A DNA stretch of 64,000 bases, from the NCBI RefSeq assembly GCF_002879865.1, contig NZ_PNXY01000008.1, forward strand, positions 1-64,000, read 5' to 3'. Below the pieces are notes generated by a model. It ran no database searches, was not told the origin of the DNA, and saw nothing but the letters and a program-made list of their open reading frames with translations. Below are positions 44,289 through 55,649 of the stretch, in pieces. The DNA comes from Paraburkholderia rhynchosiae. GTDB taxonomy: Bacteria > Pseudomonadota > Gammaproteobacteria > Burkholderiales > Burkholderiaceae. Position numbers and translations under genes: made by a program. How positions within the stretch are numbered: position 1 is the first letter of the stretch; each line of letters begins with the position of its first letter.

Positions 44289-46349
44289 TCATGCCGCGCG
44301 CTGCGTGACGCGTCGCGCTTCGTCCACCACGGCCTGCGCGGTCAGCTTGAAATGCTCGAACAGCGCGCCGGCGGGAGCAGATTCGCCGAAGGTGTCGATG
44401 CCCACCACGCCGCCTTCCAGCCCCACGTACTGACGCCACAACGCGCGCACACCCGCTTCGACGGCGACGCGCGGCACGCCTCGCGGCAGCACCGCATCGC
44501 GCCATGCGTCCGGTTGCCGGTCGAACACGCTCGTGGACGGCATCGACACGACCCGCGCGGCGATGCCCGCTTCGGCGAGCGGCGCGACGGCGTCGAGCGC
44601 GAGAGACACTTCGGAACCCGTAGCAATCAGCACGACCCGCGAGTGCGTTTGCGTTCGCGTGGGCAGGGAAGCATCCGGCCAATCACGCAGCACATAACCG
44701 CCCCGCTCGATTGCGTCGATCTGCTCTCCGCCGCGCGTGACGAACGGCAGGTTCTGGCGACTCAACAGGAGGCACGACGGCCCCTCGCGTTCAATTGCGC
44801 TCGCCCACGCGCGCGCTGTCTCGACGGTGTCGCACGGGCGCCAGACGTCGAGCCCGGGAATCAGCCGCAAGCTCGCCGCATGTTCCACCGACTGATGCGT
44901 CGGCCCGTCTTCACCCAGGCCGATCGAGTCGTGCGTGAACACGAAGATCGAGCGCGTCTTCATCAACGCGGCCATGCGCAGCGCGTTACGCGAGTAGTCG
45001 GAGAACGTGAGGAACGTGCCGCCGAACGCAACATGCCCGCGATGCAGCGCGATGCCGTTCATCACCGCGCTCATGCCGAACTCGCGCACGCCGTAGTGCA
45101 GATAGTTGCCGCCTTGCAGGCCGGCGTCGTCCGCGTGAATATCGATGGCGGCTTGCCAGTTGGTGAGGTTCGATCCGGTCAGATCGGCCGAGCCGCCCAG
45201 CAGTTCGGGCAACGCGCGAGCCAGCACGGCAATGGTCTGCTGCGAGGCCTTGCGTATCGCGACGGATTGCGCCGCGCTGTCCGCGTCGCGCAGCATCGCG
45301 CGAACCGTATCGCGCCAATGCGCGGGCAGCACGCCTTGTGTCCTGCGCTCGAATTCGGCGGCTTCATGTGGATAGTGCTTGCGATAGGCCGCGAACCGGC
45401 GGCTCCAGTCGGCTTCGGCCATCTCGCCACGCTCCCTTGCATCCCACAGCGCGCGGACGTCAGCGGGAATCGCAAACGGCGGATGCGGCCAGCCGAGCGC
45501 GCGCCGCGTGTTCGCTATTTCGTCGGCGCCGAGCGGCGCGCCGTGCACATCGTGCGTACCGGCTTTTGCAGGCGAGCCTTTGCCGATCACCGTGCGGCAG
45601 CAGATCAGCGTCGGTCTGCCGGCTGTGCGCGCTTCCTGCAGCGCGCTGTCGACCGCGTCGGCGTCATGGCCGTCCACGGCGCGCACCACATGCCAGCCGT
45701 ATGCGGCGAAACGCGCGGGCGTGTCGTCGTTGAACCACTGCGCGACATGGCCGTCGATGGAGATGCCGTTGTCGTCGTAAAGCACCGTGAGCTTGTCGAG
45801 CTTCAGCGTGCCCGCGAGGGACGCCGCCTCGTGCGAGATGCCTTCCATCAGACAGCCGTCGCCGGCAAACACATACGTGCGGTGATCGACGATTACATGA
45901 CCGGGGCGATTGAATTCGCGGGCGAGCAGCGCCTCGGCGAGCGCCATGCCGACCGCGTTGGCGAGCCCCTGGCCGAGTGGGCCCGTAGTGGTTTCGACGC
46001 CGGGCGTCACGCCGACTTCAGGATGTCCCGGCGTTTTGCTATGCAATTGACGAAAACGTTTCAATTCGTCGATTGGCAGGTCATAGCCCGTGAGATGCAG
46101 CAGCCCGTACAACAGCATCGAGCCGTGTCCGTTCGACAGCACGAAACGGTCGCGGTCGGGCCACGCCGGATTGCGCGGATTGTGTTTCAGATGCCGGTCC
46201 CACAGGGCCACAGCGATCTCCGCCATGCCGAGCGGCATGCCGGGGTGACCCGACTTCGCCGCTTCCACTGCGTCGATGGCAAGCATGCGCAGGGCGTCGG
46301 CCATCAGACGGGTATCAGGTATTGCAATCGATTCTGCGACGGCACTCAT
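44289..46349 (-). CDS. cbbT: Transketolase
   Basis: 686 residues from the ATG at 46349, which has GGAGAC ahead; a longer frame to 46391 lacks a ribosome site. Thiamine-diphosphate-binding blocks are [36 protein letters not shown], and [21 protein letters not shown] in family form. The pyrimidine domain has [28 protein letters not shown] residues. It moves two-carbon units in the regeneration phase of the Calvin cycle. There is a 100-bp gap before cbbA. Confidence 0.96.
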   Translation of the reverse strand: MSAVAESIAIPDTRLMADALRMLAIDAVEAAKSGHPGMPLGMAEIAVALWDRHLKHNPRNPAWPDRDRFVLSNGHGSMLLYGLLHLTGYDLPIDELKRFRQLHSKTPGHPEVGVTPGVETTTGPLGQGLANAVGMALAEALLAREFNRPGHVIVDHRTYVFAGDGCLMEGISHEAASLAGTLKLDKLTVLYDDNGISIDGHVAQWFNDDTPARFAAYGWHVVRAVDGHDADAVDSALQEARTAGRPTLICCRTVIGKGSPAKAGTHDVHGAPLGADEIANTRRALGWPHPPFAIPADVRALWDARERGEMAEADWSRRFAAYRKHYPHEAAEFERRTQGVLPAHWRDTVRAMLRDADSAAQSVAIRKASQQTIAVLARALPELLGGSADLTGSNLTNWQAAIDIHADDAGLQGGNYLHYGVREFGMSAVMNGIALHRGHVAFGGTFLTFSDYSRNALRMAALMKTRSIFVFTHDSIGLGEDGPTHQSVEHAASLRLIPGLDVWRPCDTVETARAWASAIEREGPSCLLLSRQNLPFVTRGGEQIDAIERGGYVLRDWPDASLPTRTQTHSRVVLIATGSEVSLALDAVAPLAEAGIAARVVSMPSTSVFDRQPDAWRDAVLPRGVPRVAVEAGVRALWRQYVGLEGGVVGIDTFGESAPAGALFEHFKLTAQAVVDEARRVTQRAA

Positions 46350-46408
46350 CGAATGTCTCCTTCGAAACTGGAAGCAGGTGTCTCGCTTCAACCTTGTGCG
46401 TCAAACAC

Positions 46409-47281
46409 TCAGGCTCGCGAGCGCCGGTCGATCAGTTGCAGAATCATCGGCGTAAAGATCAGTTGCATGGCGAGCCCCATCTTGCCGCCCGGCACGACGA
46501 TCACATTCGGGCGCGACATGAAGGAGTCGTGCAGCATCGTCAGCAGATACTGGAAGTCGATGCCTTTGGGCCGCGCGAAGCGGATCACCACGAAGCTCTC
46601 GTCCGGCTGAGGAATCTCGCGTGCGATAAACGGGTTCGACGTATCCACGGTCGGCACGCGCTGGAAATTCACATGCGTGCGAGAAAACTGCGGACAGATG
46701 TAGTTCACGTAATCGGGCATGCGCCGCAGAATCGTGTCGACCACCGCTTCATGCGAATAACCGCGCATGGTCTGATCGCGATGCAGTTTCTGAATCCATT
46801 CGAGGTTGATGGTCGGCACGACGCCGATCAGCAGATCCGCGTGCCGCGCTATGTCGATACGTTCGGTCACCGCCGCGCCGTGCAGACCTTCGTAGAACAT
46901 CAGGTCCGTGTCAGGCGTCACCTCCTCCCACGGCGTGAAGGTTCCGGCATCCTGCTGGTAGAGCCGCGTTTCGCCTTCGTCGTGAACATAGTGACGAAAT
47001 TTGCCAGTGCCGCTCTCGCCATAACTGGCGAACAGCGTCTCCAGTTCTTCGAGCAGATTCGCTTCCGGTCCGAAGTGACTGAAGTTCGGCACGCCATCGC
47101 GCTCGTGCTGCTTCATCGCTTCACGCATGCCGTTGCGGTCGTAACGATGAAAAGCATCGCCTTCAACGATCTGTGCATTGATCTTCTCGCGCCGGAAAAT
47201 ATGGGTGAAGCTCTTCATCACGGTCGTGGTGCCGGCGCCGCTCGAACCGGTCACCGCGATGATCGGGTGTTTGACTGACAT
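46409..47281 (-). CDS. cbbP: Phosphoribulokinase
   Basis: 290 residues from the ATG at 47281 after GGAGAC; the open frame upstream is not conserved. The P-loop is AVTGSSGAGTTTVMKSF, with VEGDAFHRYDR, FSHFGPEANLLEELE and LMFYEGLHGA. It is the short proteobacterial class I enzyme. It phosphorylates ribulose 5-phosphate to the RuBisCO substrate and is specific to the Calvin cycle. Confidence 0.97.
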   Translation of the reverse strand: MSVKHPIIAVTGSSGAGTTTVMKSFTHIFRREKINAQIVEGDAFHRYDRNGMREAMKQHERDGVPNFSHFGPEANLLEELETLFASYGESGTGKFRHYVHDEGETRLYQQDAGTFTPWEEVTPDTDLMFYEGLHGAAVTERIDIARHADLLIGVVPTINLEWIQKLHRDQTMRGYSHEAVVDTILRRMPDYVNYICPQFSRTHVNFQRVPTVDTSNPFIAREIPQPDESFVVIRFARPKGIDFQYLLTMLHDSFMSRPNVIVVPGGKMGLAMQLIFTPMILQLIDRRSRA

Positions 47282-47342
47282 GCGTGTCTCCGGATAGTAG
47301 TGTTGTGTTCGGCCGCTTTTCGCGAGCCTGGGTTTCGCGCGG

Positions 47343-48458
47343 TTACGCGGTGAAACCCGGCAGAAAAAGCGAGCGTCGGCCAAAGAGCGGCGACGTGAAG
47401 GGTTGATCTTCGCCACGGTCGTATTCGCCGTGGTAGCGACCAATGCGCTCCACTTCGTTGCGCGAGCCGAGGATCACCGGTACACGACCGTGCAGCGCGC
47501 GCGGCACGACGTCGAGAATGCGTTCGCGACCCGTAATCGACAGACCGCCCGCCTGTTCGATGAGAAAGCTCATCGGATTGGCTTCATACAGAAGCCGCAG
47601 GCGTCCTTCCATGACCGGCGTTTTTGTATCGCGTGGATACATGAACACGCCGCCACGCATCAGGATGCGATGCACCTCGGCGACCATCGAGGCGATCCAG
47701 CGCATGTTGAAGTCTTCGGCACGGCAGCCCGTGCGTCCGTCCTTGCATTCCTGCACATAGCGGCGCACGGGCGGCTCCCAGAAACGTTCGTTCGACGCGT
47801 TGATCGCAAACTCAGCCGTATCTTCGGGAATCCGGATGTTGGAATGCGTGAGCACGAAATTGCCGATGTCACGCTCCAGCGTGAAGCCGTGCGTGCCGTT
47901 GCCGACCGAGAGCACGAGCATTGTCGACGGACCGTAGACCGCGTAGCCGGCCGCGACCTGTTCGCGGCCCGGCCTCAAGAACGCTGATTCGCCGACCGGT
48001 CCATGCGCGTCAGCGGAACGATCATCGACATTGCGCATCACCGAGAAGATCGACCCGACTACGCCGTTGATGTCGATATTCGATGAGCCGTCGAGCGGAT
48101 CGAACGCAAGCAGATAGTCTCCGCGCGGGTAGCCCGGCGGGATCGTGTAGACGTTCTCCATTTCCTCGGATGCCATCGCGGCCAGCAGTCCGTCCCACTC
48201 GCATTGCTGCACGAAGATTTCGTTGGTGGCGACATCGAGCTTCTTCTGTTCCTCGCCATGCGTGTTGATGCTCTGCGCCGAACCGTAATTGCCGCCGAGC
48301 GCGCCCTTGGTGAGCATCGCCGAAATCGACTTGATGGCGGCCGCGACGTCGATCAGCAGCGCCGAGAGGCCTGCGTTCTGCGCCGTTCCCGCCGCGCAGG
48401 GCTGGCGGTCGAGGGTGTCGATCAGAAACTTCGAAAGGGTCGTGCGTCCGTCTTGCAT
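47343..48458 (-). CDS. cbbF: Class I fructose-1,6-bisphosphatase
   Basis: 371 residues. The metal-binding and active-site motif [21 protein letters not shown] is intact, with [10 protein letters not shown] and [15 protein letters not shown] downstream. It has AGGAG before the ATG. It dephosphorylates fructose-1,6-bisphosphate, and often sedoheptulose-1,7-bisphosphate, in carbon fixation. It lies between cbbX and cbbP in the operon. Confidence 0.96.
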   Translation of the reverse strand: MQDGRTTLSKFLIDTLDRQPCAAGTAQNAGLSALLIDVAAAIKSISAMLTKGALGGNYGSAQSINTHGEEQKKLDVATNEIFVQQCEWDGLLAAMASEEMENVYTIPPGYPRGDYLLAFDPLDGSSNIDINGVVGSIFSVMRNVDDRSADAHGPVGESAFLRPGREQVAAGYAVYGPSTMLVLSVGNGTHGFTLERDIGNFVLTHSNIRIPEDTAEFAINASNERFWEPPVRRYVQECKDGRTGCRAEDFNMRWIASMVAEVHRILMRGGVFMYPRDTKTPVMEGRLRLLYEANPMSFLIEQAGGLSITGRERILDVVPRALHGRVPVILGSRNEVERIGRYHGEYDRGEDQPFTSPLFGRRSLFLPGFTA

Positions 48459-48483
48459 GGCGATCTCCTGAGGTTGTTCTGTT

Positions 48484-49581
48484 TCAGCCTGGCGGCGTCA
48501 CGGCGCGCGGCGCGGCGGCGCCCGGCGCGGCGGCGTCCGGCATATCGGCGCCCGGCGCATCAGAGGACGCGGGCGGCTCAGCGCCTGCTGCGAGCGGCTC
48601 GGCGAATACGCGGCTTGCGCGAATGTCCTCGGCGGCGATCAGCGTTAGTGCGGTGGCGTCGATGGCCGCGCCGCCCTGCATCGCCGCGGCGAAAAGACGA
48701 TTGGCCTGGCGCAGCCGCGAGCGGTCGAGCGCGTTGCGCACCGAGCGCGCATTGGCAAAGTTCGGCTGGCGGGTGCGCAGTGCGAGGTAGTCAGCGAAAG
48801 CGCGCCGCGAATCGGCGTCGAAGCGGTAGTGCATCGTCGCGAGCATGCGCTCGGCGATGTCGAGCAGTTCCGCGTCGCCGTAATCGGGAAACGTGATGTG
48901 ATGCGCAATGCGCGAGCGAAAACCCGGATTGCTCTCAAAGAACACTTCCATCCGCGACGCGTAACCAGCGAGGATCACGACCAGATCGTCGCGCTGGTTT
49001 TCCATCGTCTGCAGCAGAATTTCTATGGCTTCCTGACCGTAGTCGCGCTCGTTTTCCGGGCGATACAGGTAATACGCTTCATCGATGAACAGCACGCCGC
49101 CCATTGCGCGCTTCAGCACATCGCGCGTTTTCGGCGCGGTATGGCCGATGTACTGGCCGACCAGATCGTCGCGCGTCACAGAGACGAGATGATTGCGGCG
49201 AATGTAGCCGAGGCGGTGCAGCACCTCGGCCATGCGCAACGCGACCGTGGTCTTGCCGGTGCCGGGGTTGCCCGAGAAACACATATGCAGCGTCGGCGCG
49301 CCGCCCGCGAGCCCCAGCGATTCGCGCGCGCGCTCCACGAGCAGATGCGCGGCGATCTCGCGAATGCGCGTCTTCACCGGCACGAGGCCGACGAGATCGC
49401 GGTCGAGTTCGCCAAGCACGTCGCCGATACCGGAATCGCGATAGAGCGCGGCGAGATCGATGTGCGGCGACAGTGCGCGGCTGTCGTGGTTCGCGCCGGC
49501 GTCGTCCCGTAGATCGTTCCGTGCATCGTCCCTTACTGCGGACGACGGTGCATCGGCGTCAATGGCGGCAGCTTCGGTCAT
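48484..49581 (-). CDS. cbbX: CbbX, AAA+ RuBisCO activase
   Basis: 365 residues from the ATG at 49581, which follows GGAGGG; an upstream TTG at 49596 is unlikely. The AAA+ core has Walker [22 protein letters not shown], Walker [19 protein letters not shown] and [22 protein letters not shown] in family pieces. CbbX remodels inhibited red-type RuBisCO by pulling on the large-subunit C-terminus, and is activated by RuBP. Its usual length is about 300-330; the extra residues are low-complexity tails at both ends, especially an Ala/Pro-rich C-terminus. Confidence 0.95.
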   Translation of the reverse strand: MTEAAAIDADAPSSAVRDDARNDLRDDAGANHDSRALSPHIDLAALYRDSGIGDVLGELDRDLVGLVPVKTRIREIAAHLLVERARESLGLAGGAPTLHMCFSGNPGTGKTTVALRMAEVLHRLGYIRRNHLVSVTRDDLVGQYIGHTAPKTRDVLKRAMGGVLFIDEAYYLYRPENERDYGQEAIEILLQTMENQRDDLVVILAGYASRMEVFFESNPGFRSRIAHHITFPDYGDAELLDIAERMLATMHYRFDADSRRAFADYLALRTRQPNFANARSVRNALDRSRLRQANRLFAAAMQGGAAIDATALTLIAAEDIRASRVFAEPLAAGAEPPASSDAPGADMPDAAAPGAAAPRAVTPPG

Positions 49582-49631
49582 GCTTTCTCCCTCCAATCAT
49601 TACGCCTCAGTGGCGCTTTCGTGGTGCCGTT

Positions 49632-50060
49632 TCAGCGCGGGGAACGGTAGCGCTCGCCCGAAGGCCGGTCGCTCGCATAACCGGACAGCCCATAGCGCTG
49701 CACACGTCCCGGCCCATCCTCCCGCGTGAGGCGGAACCCCGGCTCTTCATCCGGCCAATTGACGATGAACGACAGGCGCATCGTCTCGAAGCCGCGCACC
49801 GAGTCGAACGCGTTGACCTTGATGTAGTGCTGCGGCCGTGCCGCGCGGCACGCCTTCACTTCCTGCAGCACGCCGGCCGCATCGTGCAGGTCGAACATCG
49901 GCAAACCCCACATTTCCCAATAGGTGTTGCGCGGATGCGGGTCGTCGGTGAATTCGACGGAGCAGGCCCAGCCCTGGCCCAGCGCATAGTCGATCTGCAA
50001 ACTGATCTCCTCGTCGGTCAATTCGGGCAAGAAGGAAAACGTGCCTTGTGTAATACGCAT
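49632..50060 (-). CDS. cbbS: RuBisCO small subunit, red type
   Basis: 142 residues from the ATG at 50060 (GAGG ahead). [54 protein letters not shown] and the extended C-terminus with [17 protein letters not shown] are typical of form IC small subunits. It assembles as L8S8 with CbbL. The gap to cbbL is 109 bp. Confidence 0.96.
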   Translation of the reverse strand: MRITQGTFSFLPELTDEEISLQIDYALGQGWACSVEFTDDPHPRNTYWEMWGLPMFDLHDAAGVLQEVKACRAARPQHYIKVNAFDSVRGFETMRLSFIVNWPDEEPGFRLTREDGPGRVQRYGLSGYASDRPSGERYRSPR

Positions 50061-50169
50061 GACGTACCTCGTGATTGATTGACTACAACGTCCAGACGGC
50101 GCACACGGTCTCCCGCGCAGTGCGTCGGCACTGCTGCAAACCTGCACCAGGAATCTCTCGATGCGCCGT

Positions 50170-51800
<1,631 letters not shown>

Positions 51801-52082
51801 CATCGCGGAGCGCCGTTTCAAGAAGTGCGCTGAACTCGCAGGGTCGCTTGCCGACAAATTGCTTGCGGAGAAACCGTTGAGCGCTAAGTGACACGCGCAG
51901 CAGGGTCTTTCGCGCAACATGGAACACTTTGCTGCATTATCGGAACAGTGCACCGCGCGATGCGGTCATGCCGCGGCGATCGTGCTGCGGCCGTCGCGCC
52001 GAGCGCAGGAGTGCCCGCCGCCGCTATTCGGCGAACGCTGTATTGCGGCGCGGCATAGGCTGCTGGAGCCCTCGTTGCCCAT

Positions 52083-52099
52083 CCGGCACGGAGCTTGCG
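52083..52099 (+). promoter_or_regulatory. Predicted sigma-54 promoter of pqqA
   Basis: CCGGCACGGAGCTTGCG holds GGCACG-N4-TTGC, the full core of the -24/-12 consensus, 80 bp before the pqqA start. Only the flanking T and W positions differ. Confidence 0.58.
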
Positions 52100-52179
52100 T
52101 AGTCGATCACGCCAATGCAGTCCGGCAGTGTGCCGGGCGGACGGCGCAACGCTGTATCAACCGATGGAGGAAGCACCTT

Positions 52180-52254
52180 ATGCAATGGACGACTCCGAGC
52201 TACACCGATATGCGTTTTGGTTTCGAAATCACGATGTATATCGCCACGCGTTAA
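52180..52254 (+). CDS. pqqA: PqqA, precursor peptide of PQQ
   Basis: A 24-residue peptide, MQWTTPSYTDMRFGFEITMY plus four more residues. Glu16 and Tyr20, the residues fused to make pyrroloquinoline quinone, are in the conserved ExxxY spacing (EITMY). GGAGG lies at 52166-52170, ten bases before the ATG. No pqqB, C, D or E follows, so the modifying enzymes are encoded elsewhere. It lies between cbbL and the methylofuran genes and supplies the cofactor of XoxF. Confidence 0.93.
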   Translation: MQWTTPSYTDMRFGFEITMYIATR

Positions 52255-52263
52255 AGCCCGCAT

Positions 52264-52282
52264 GGGCCGCGCGATGCGGCCC
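52264..52282 (+). terminator. Hairpin just after pqqA
   Basis: GGGCCGC, loop GCGAT, GCGGCCC: a perfect 7-bp GC stem starting 9 bp after the pqqA stop. There is no T tract, so it may stabilise the pqqA transcript or partially terminate it, as described for pqqA in other bacteria. Confidence 0.5.
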
Positions 52283-52355
52283 CTCTGCGGATCAATTGTT
52301 AATCGTTAGCTGAACGGGCGGCCTTGAGCGCTGCCAGGACACGCGTTCCCCATCC

Positions 52356-52940
52356 ATGATTCACGAAACGATCGTCACTACGGCAGCGTGCGATGGCCGT
52401 CCTCATATCGCGCCGATGGGAGCCCGTTACGAAGGCGAGTTTGTCATCCTCTCGCCTTTTCGTCCGTCCGTGACCCTGGACAATATCGTCGCCTCGCGCG
52501 CGGCGGTCCTTAATTTCACTACCGACGTCCGCGTATTCGCGGGCTGCGTCACGCATTGCGCGACCGATTGGCCGACGCTCGCGGCAACCCGTGTGGCGGG
52601 CGTGAGGCTCGCTGAGTCGCTTGCGCATGCCGAACTCGAACTCGACGAATTGCGCGACGACAATGAGCGCCCCGTGCTGCGCATGAAGTGCGTGCATCGC
52701 GAAACGCATGCGCCGTTCGCGGGATTTAATCGCGCGCAGGCGGCGGTGGTCGAAGGCGCGATTCTCGTGAGCCGGCTCTTCATGCTGCCGGCCGACAAGG
52801 TGGATCGCGAAATGGCTTACTTGCAGATCGCCATCGACAAAACCGCGGGGGACGCCGAACGCACCGCGTGGGGATGGATCACCGCGGCAATCGCGCAGCA
52901 CCGCGAACGTCTCGCATCGCCTGGCGGTCAGGCCGCGTAG
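52356..52940 (+). CDS. DUF447-family protein
   Basis: 194 residues. IHETIVTTAACDGRPHIAPMG at the N-terminus and FRPSVTLDNIVASRAAVLNFT are typical of DUF447, a flavin-reductase-like split barrel known from methanogens and methylotrophs. It regularly lies in H4MPT/methanofuran clusters, with no proven function. It is followed after 41 bp by mfnB and likely shares its transcript. Confidence 0.82.
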   Translation: MIHETIVTTAACDGRPHIAPMGARYEGEFVILSPFRPSVTLDNIVASRAAVLNFTTDVRVFAGCVTHCATDWPTLAATRVAGVRLAESLAHAELELDELRDDNERPVLRMKCVHRETHAPFAGFNRAQAAVVEGAILVSRLFMLPADKVDREMAYLQIAIDKTAGDAERTAWGWITAAIAQHRERLASPGGQAA

Positions 52941-52981
52941 TCCGTAGCCCTCAGTCTTTCCGTCTTTTCCGGAGAACACCG

Positions 52982-53725
52982 ATGACCGCATTGCTCGCGA
53001 GCGTCCGCTCGAACGATGAAGCGTTGGACGCCGCCCGCGCCGGCGCGGACCTTATCGATCTCAAGGAGCCGAACGCAGGCGCGTTGGGCGGTTTGTCGAC
53101 CGGCGATATCGCACGGATCGTTCGCGAGCTTCGCGCCCGCTATCCGGTGAAGCCGATCAGCGCAACGATCGGCGATCTGCCGGCGGACGAGCTCGATGAA
53201 ATCACTGCGCGCGTGATCGAAGTGAGCGACACGGGCGTCGATTATGTGAAAGTGGGCGTGACGCCCGGACCGGCGGCACGGCGCTGCGTCGAACAACTCG
53301 CGAATCTGCCCGCGGTCGTGGTGCCGGTGCTGCTGTGCGACGGCGGCATGGACAGCGAGCTGGTCTCTCACGCGGCGGCGCTCGGCTTTGTCGGCCTGAT
53401 GTTCGACACTGCGGGCAAGGACGGCAGCACGCTATTCGATCATGTGGACAGCGACTCGCTCGCAAGATGGCTGCGGCTCACCCGCGAACGAGGCGCGATG
53501 TGCGGCGTTGCCGGCTCGCTCGGCTGGGCGCAGTTCGAACAGATTCGCGCGCTTGCGCCGGATGTGGCGGGCTTTCGCACCGCGTTATGCGTCGATGGAA
53601 GGCGCTCGCGGCTGGATCCGCAACGCGTCGCGCAATGGGCGGATGCGTTGCACCGGCGCTCCGGCGATGTGGGTACCGCCAGTATCGCGGCGGACGCTGT
53701 CGCGGGCGGCGCGGTCCGCGTATAA
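52982..53725 (+). CDS. mfnB: (5-formylfuran-3-yl)methyl phosphate synthase
   Basis: 247 residues from the ATG at 52982. ALLASVRSNDEALDAARAGA, LIDLKEPNAGALGGL with the Schiff-base Lys28, ISATIGDLP, and DYVKVGV are diagnostic of MfnB. It builds the furan ring of methano-/methylofuran from two molecules of glyceraldehyde 3-phosphate. It is convergent with mfnE. Confidence 0.92.
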   Translation: MTALLASVRSNDEALDAARAGADLIDLKEPNAGALGGLSTGDIARIVRELRARYPVKPISATIGDLPADELDEITARVIEVSDTGVDYVKVGVTPGPAARRCVEQLANLPAVVVPVLLCDGGMDSELVSHAAALGFVGLMFDTAGKDGSTLFDHVDSDSLARWLRLTRERGAMCGVAGSLGWAQFEQIRALAPDVAGFRTALCVDGRRSRLDPQRVAQWADALHRRSGDVGTASIAADAVAGGAVRV

Positions 53726-53797
53726 CGAGCGCATTTATCGCCCGGGATGTCGCTGCGATCCATGCGGCGGCAGGCAATGCATCTGGCCGCGGCGCGG

Positions 53798-54388
53798 CTA
53801 GATCACCGGCATATTCAACAGCCGGTCGCGCATCAATTCCACGTTGTCCTTGTTGAAAAGCTCGACGACATAGTTGGCTTCGTTGACGTAATCGACAAAA
53901 CGACGGTCGACCACGCCCGCGGCGGCAAGCGCCTCCAGTCGCTCGTTTCCCGAGATCGGACATGACTTCACGACGATCAGCCGCTCGGCGTTGAGCATCG
54001 TGGAGAGCCACGCGGCGAGGCTGTCGGAGGTGGTGTCCCAGTTGCTCATCGCGTCGGGCGTGTCGCGCATCAGCGCGGTCGGCACCCATACAGTGACATG
54101 CCCGTCACGCAGCGCGCGGCGAATCTTCGCCTCGCTCGAGGCAAGCACGAGTTCAGGCAGAATCCCTTGCATGAGAATCGCGTATTGCGTCATTGCAAGC
54201 AGACACATATTGTGCGCGGCGAGATCGTCGAAGCGCCATTCGCCCTGATATTCCCGCACCTTGTCCGCGAAATCGCCGCCACCCGGCACGATGACGATGC
54301 GCCCGCCCCCCACCTCGCATAGCTCCATGAGCCACTGGCGCAGCGCCGGCTCATGACTCAGGCTGCCCCCGATCTTGACCACCCACAT
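53798..54388 (-). CDS. mfnE: Amino-acid-kinase family protein, probable MfnE
   Basis: 196 residues of the amino-acid kinase fold: VVKIGGSLSHEP, GRIVIVPGGGDFADKV, and SNWDTTSDSLAAWLSTML. It matches MfnE, which phosphorylates 5-(aminomethyl)-3-furanmethanol phosphate in methanofuran synthesis. Position beside mfnB and mfnF supports this. It may also be compared with the related short archaeal kinases. Confidence 0.83.
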   Translation of the reverse strand: MWVVKIGGSLSHEPALRQWLMELCEVGGGRIVIVPGGGDFADKVREYQGEWRFDDLAAHNMCLLAMTQYAILMQGILPELVLASSEAKIRRALRDGHVTVWVPTALMRDTPDAMSNWDTTSDSLAAWLSTMLNAERLIVVKSCPISGNERLEALAAAGVVDRRFVDYVNEANYVVELFNKDNVELMRDRLLNMPVI

Positions 54389-54477
54389 GATCGTTGTCCT
54401 CGTTTGCGATTAACCTCGTTTGCTTGTCCGCTTGCCTGCCTGGTTGCCTCTGCGTTCGCCTCCCCGGTTGTAGTGTT

Positions 54478-54503
54478 TGCCTGTTTCGCTTGCCTGTTTC
54501 GCT
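54478..54503. repeat. Tandem 13-bp duplication
   Basis: TTGCCTGTTTCGC occurs twice in direct succession, within a T/C-rich stretch (54405-54510) made of TTGCCTG-like units between mfnF and mfnE. It lies in the leader of mfnE-side DNA and codes for nothing evident. Confidence 0.65.
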
Positions 54504-54524
54504 TCCTTTTTCTCTGATGCCGGC

Positions 54525-55649
54525 TCACGCCGCCCGCGAAGCCGTGTCGACACTATCGCCGCCCTCACCGGCCTCCGCATGGCGCGTCGCCGCGAGCAGC
54601 CCCACCGCCACACTCGGCGCGCACGTCGCGGCCCAATCCGCTTTATCGCCCGCGCCTGCCGCCAGCGTGCCGAAGTCGATGTAACCGCGCGCCTCCTCGC
54701 GCGCCAGCGCCGCCACGACAAAACGTCCGCAGCCGGCGCCCACCAGCGGCGCGGCGGCAAGGCCAGGATGCGCCGCCGTCACGCGCCTCAGATTCGCGCC
54801 GATCTCGCGCAACTGCAGTTCGCGCCAGCGCATCGCGAACGCGCGCCATTCGGCGGGACTCGTTTCATGCGCATCGCGGCCGATCATTCGCGCGAGCCGC
54901 CGTCTGCTTGCCACTTCGGTTTTGGGTCCATTGTCTGCGCTCGGGTACAGGTCGTACTGCGGCCCGAGTTCGCCTGTGAGCCGGTAGACGTCCGCCGTGG
55001 TCGCGAACCATTCGTTCATCACGTTGACGGCCGCGCCGCCGAATTCGACACGCTGCGCGAGTCCGCACAGCGGCGTACGCACCACGCCCTGGTAGACGAG
55101 TTCGCCGGTCGCGAGCCGCCCGGCATCTGTCGATGCCCGCGCGACGACCCGCCCGCCCGCGATCGGAATGATGTCGGTCGTCGTGCTGCCGATGTCGATC
55201 AGCAGCGCATCCGGAACGCGCGTCGCGACCCAGCGCGCGGTCGCAAGCCAGTTCGCCGAGGCCACGCTGCGCCAGCCGGCCGCGCAGGCCCGCGGCGTCA
55301 GCCAGCCGGCCTCGCCTGCATAGAAAAGCAGGCGCGCTCCGAGCCGCTGCGCGAGCGCGGCGGCAATCGCCCGCACGCCTTGCGCGCGGTCTTCGAAAAG
55401 ATCGACCATCTCCCCGGTCATCGTCACCGCGTGTCGTGCCGCATAAGTCTTCGCAACCGGCCAGCGTTCGAACGCGAGGTCGATGGTTCGCTCCAGGTGT
55501 TCCAGCCCCTGCCACAAAGGACACGCCCATTGCGCGACATCGAGGACGACGCCGCCCGCATCGGTCATCGACACTTTCACATGCGCGCCGCCGACGTCCC
55601 AGCCGAATACCGGCGCGGCGCTTCCCAGCCCGATACGCGGCGCGTTCAT
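54525..55649 (-). CDS. mfnF: MfnF-like aminomethylfuran-tyramine condensing enzyme
   Basis: 374 residues from the ATG at 55649, which overlaps the mfnD stop. It has the ASKHA (sugar kinase/hydantoinase-like) fold: FGWDVGGAHVKVSM phosphate-1, VTMTGEMVDLF, DALLIDIGSTTTDIIPI, and LVGAGCGRFVVAALA. In methanogens MfnF joins the aminomethylfuran unit to the gamma-glutamyltyramine unit. The overlap with mfnD, which makes the latter, supports this role. Confidence 0.86.
   Translation of the reverse strand: MNAPRIGLGSAAPVFGWDVGGAHVKVSMTDAGGVVLDVAQWACPLWQGLEHLERTIDLAFERWPVAKTYAARHAVTMTGEMVDLFEDRAQGVRAIAAALAQRLGARLLFYAGEAGWLTPRACAAGWRSVASANWLATARWVATRVPDALLIDIGSTTTDIIPIAGGRVVARASTDAGRLATGELVYQGVVRTPLCGLAQRVEFGGAAVNVMNEWFATTADVYRLTGELGPQYDLYPSADNGPKTEVASRRRLARMIGRDAHETSPAEWRAFAMRWRELQLREIGANLRRVTAAHPGLAAAPLVGAGCGRFVVAALAREEARGYIDFGTLAAGAGDKADWAATCAPSVAVGLLAATRHAEAGEGGDSVDTASRAA

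Noticed and set aside
44178..46610. Open frame of 810 codons on the plus strand opposite transketolase
   Set aside because: It is Arg/His-rich with no family likeness and lies wholly antisense to the clear cbbT gene; a GC-rich shadow.
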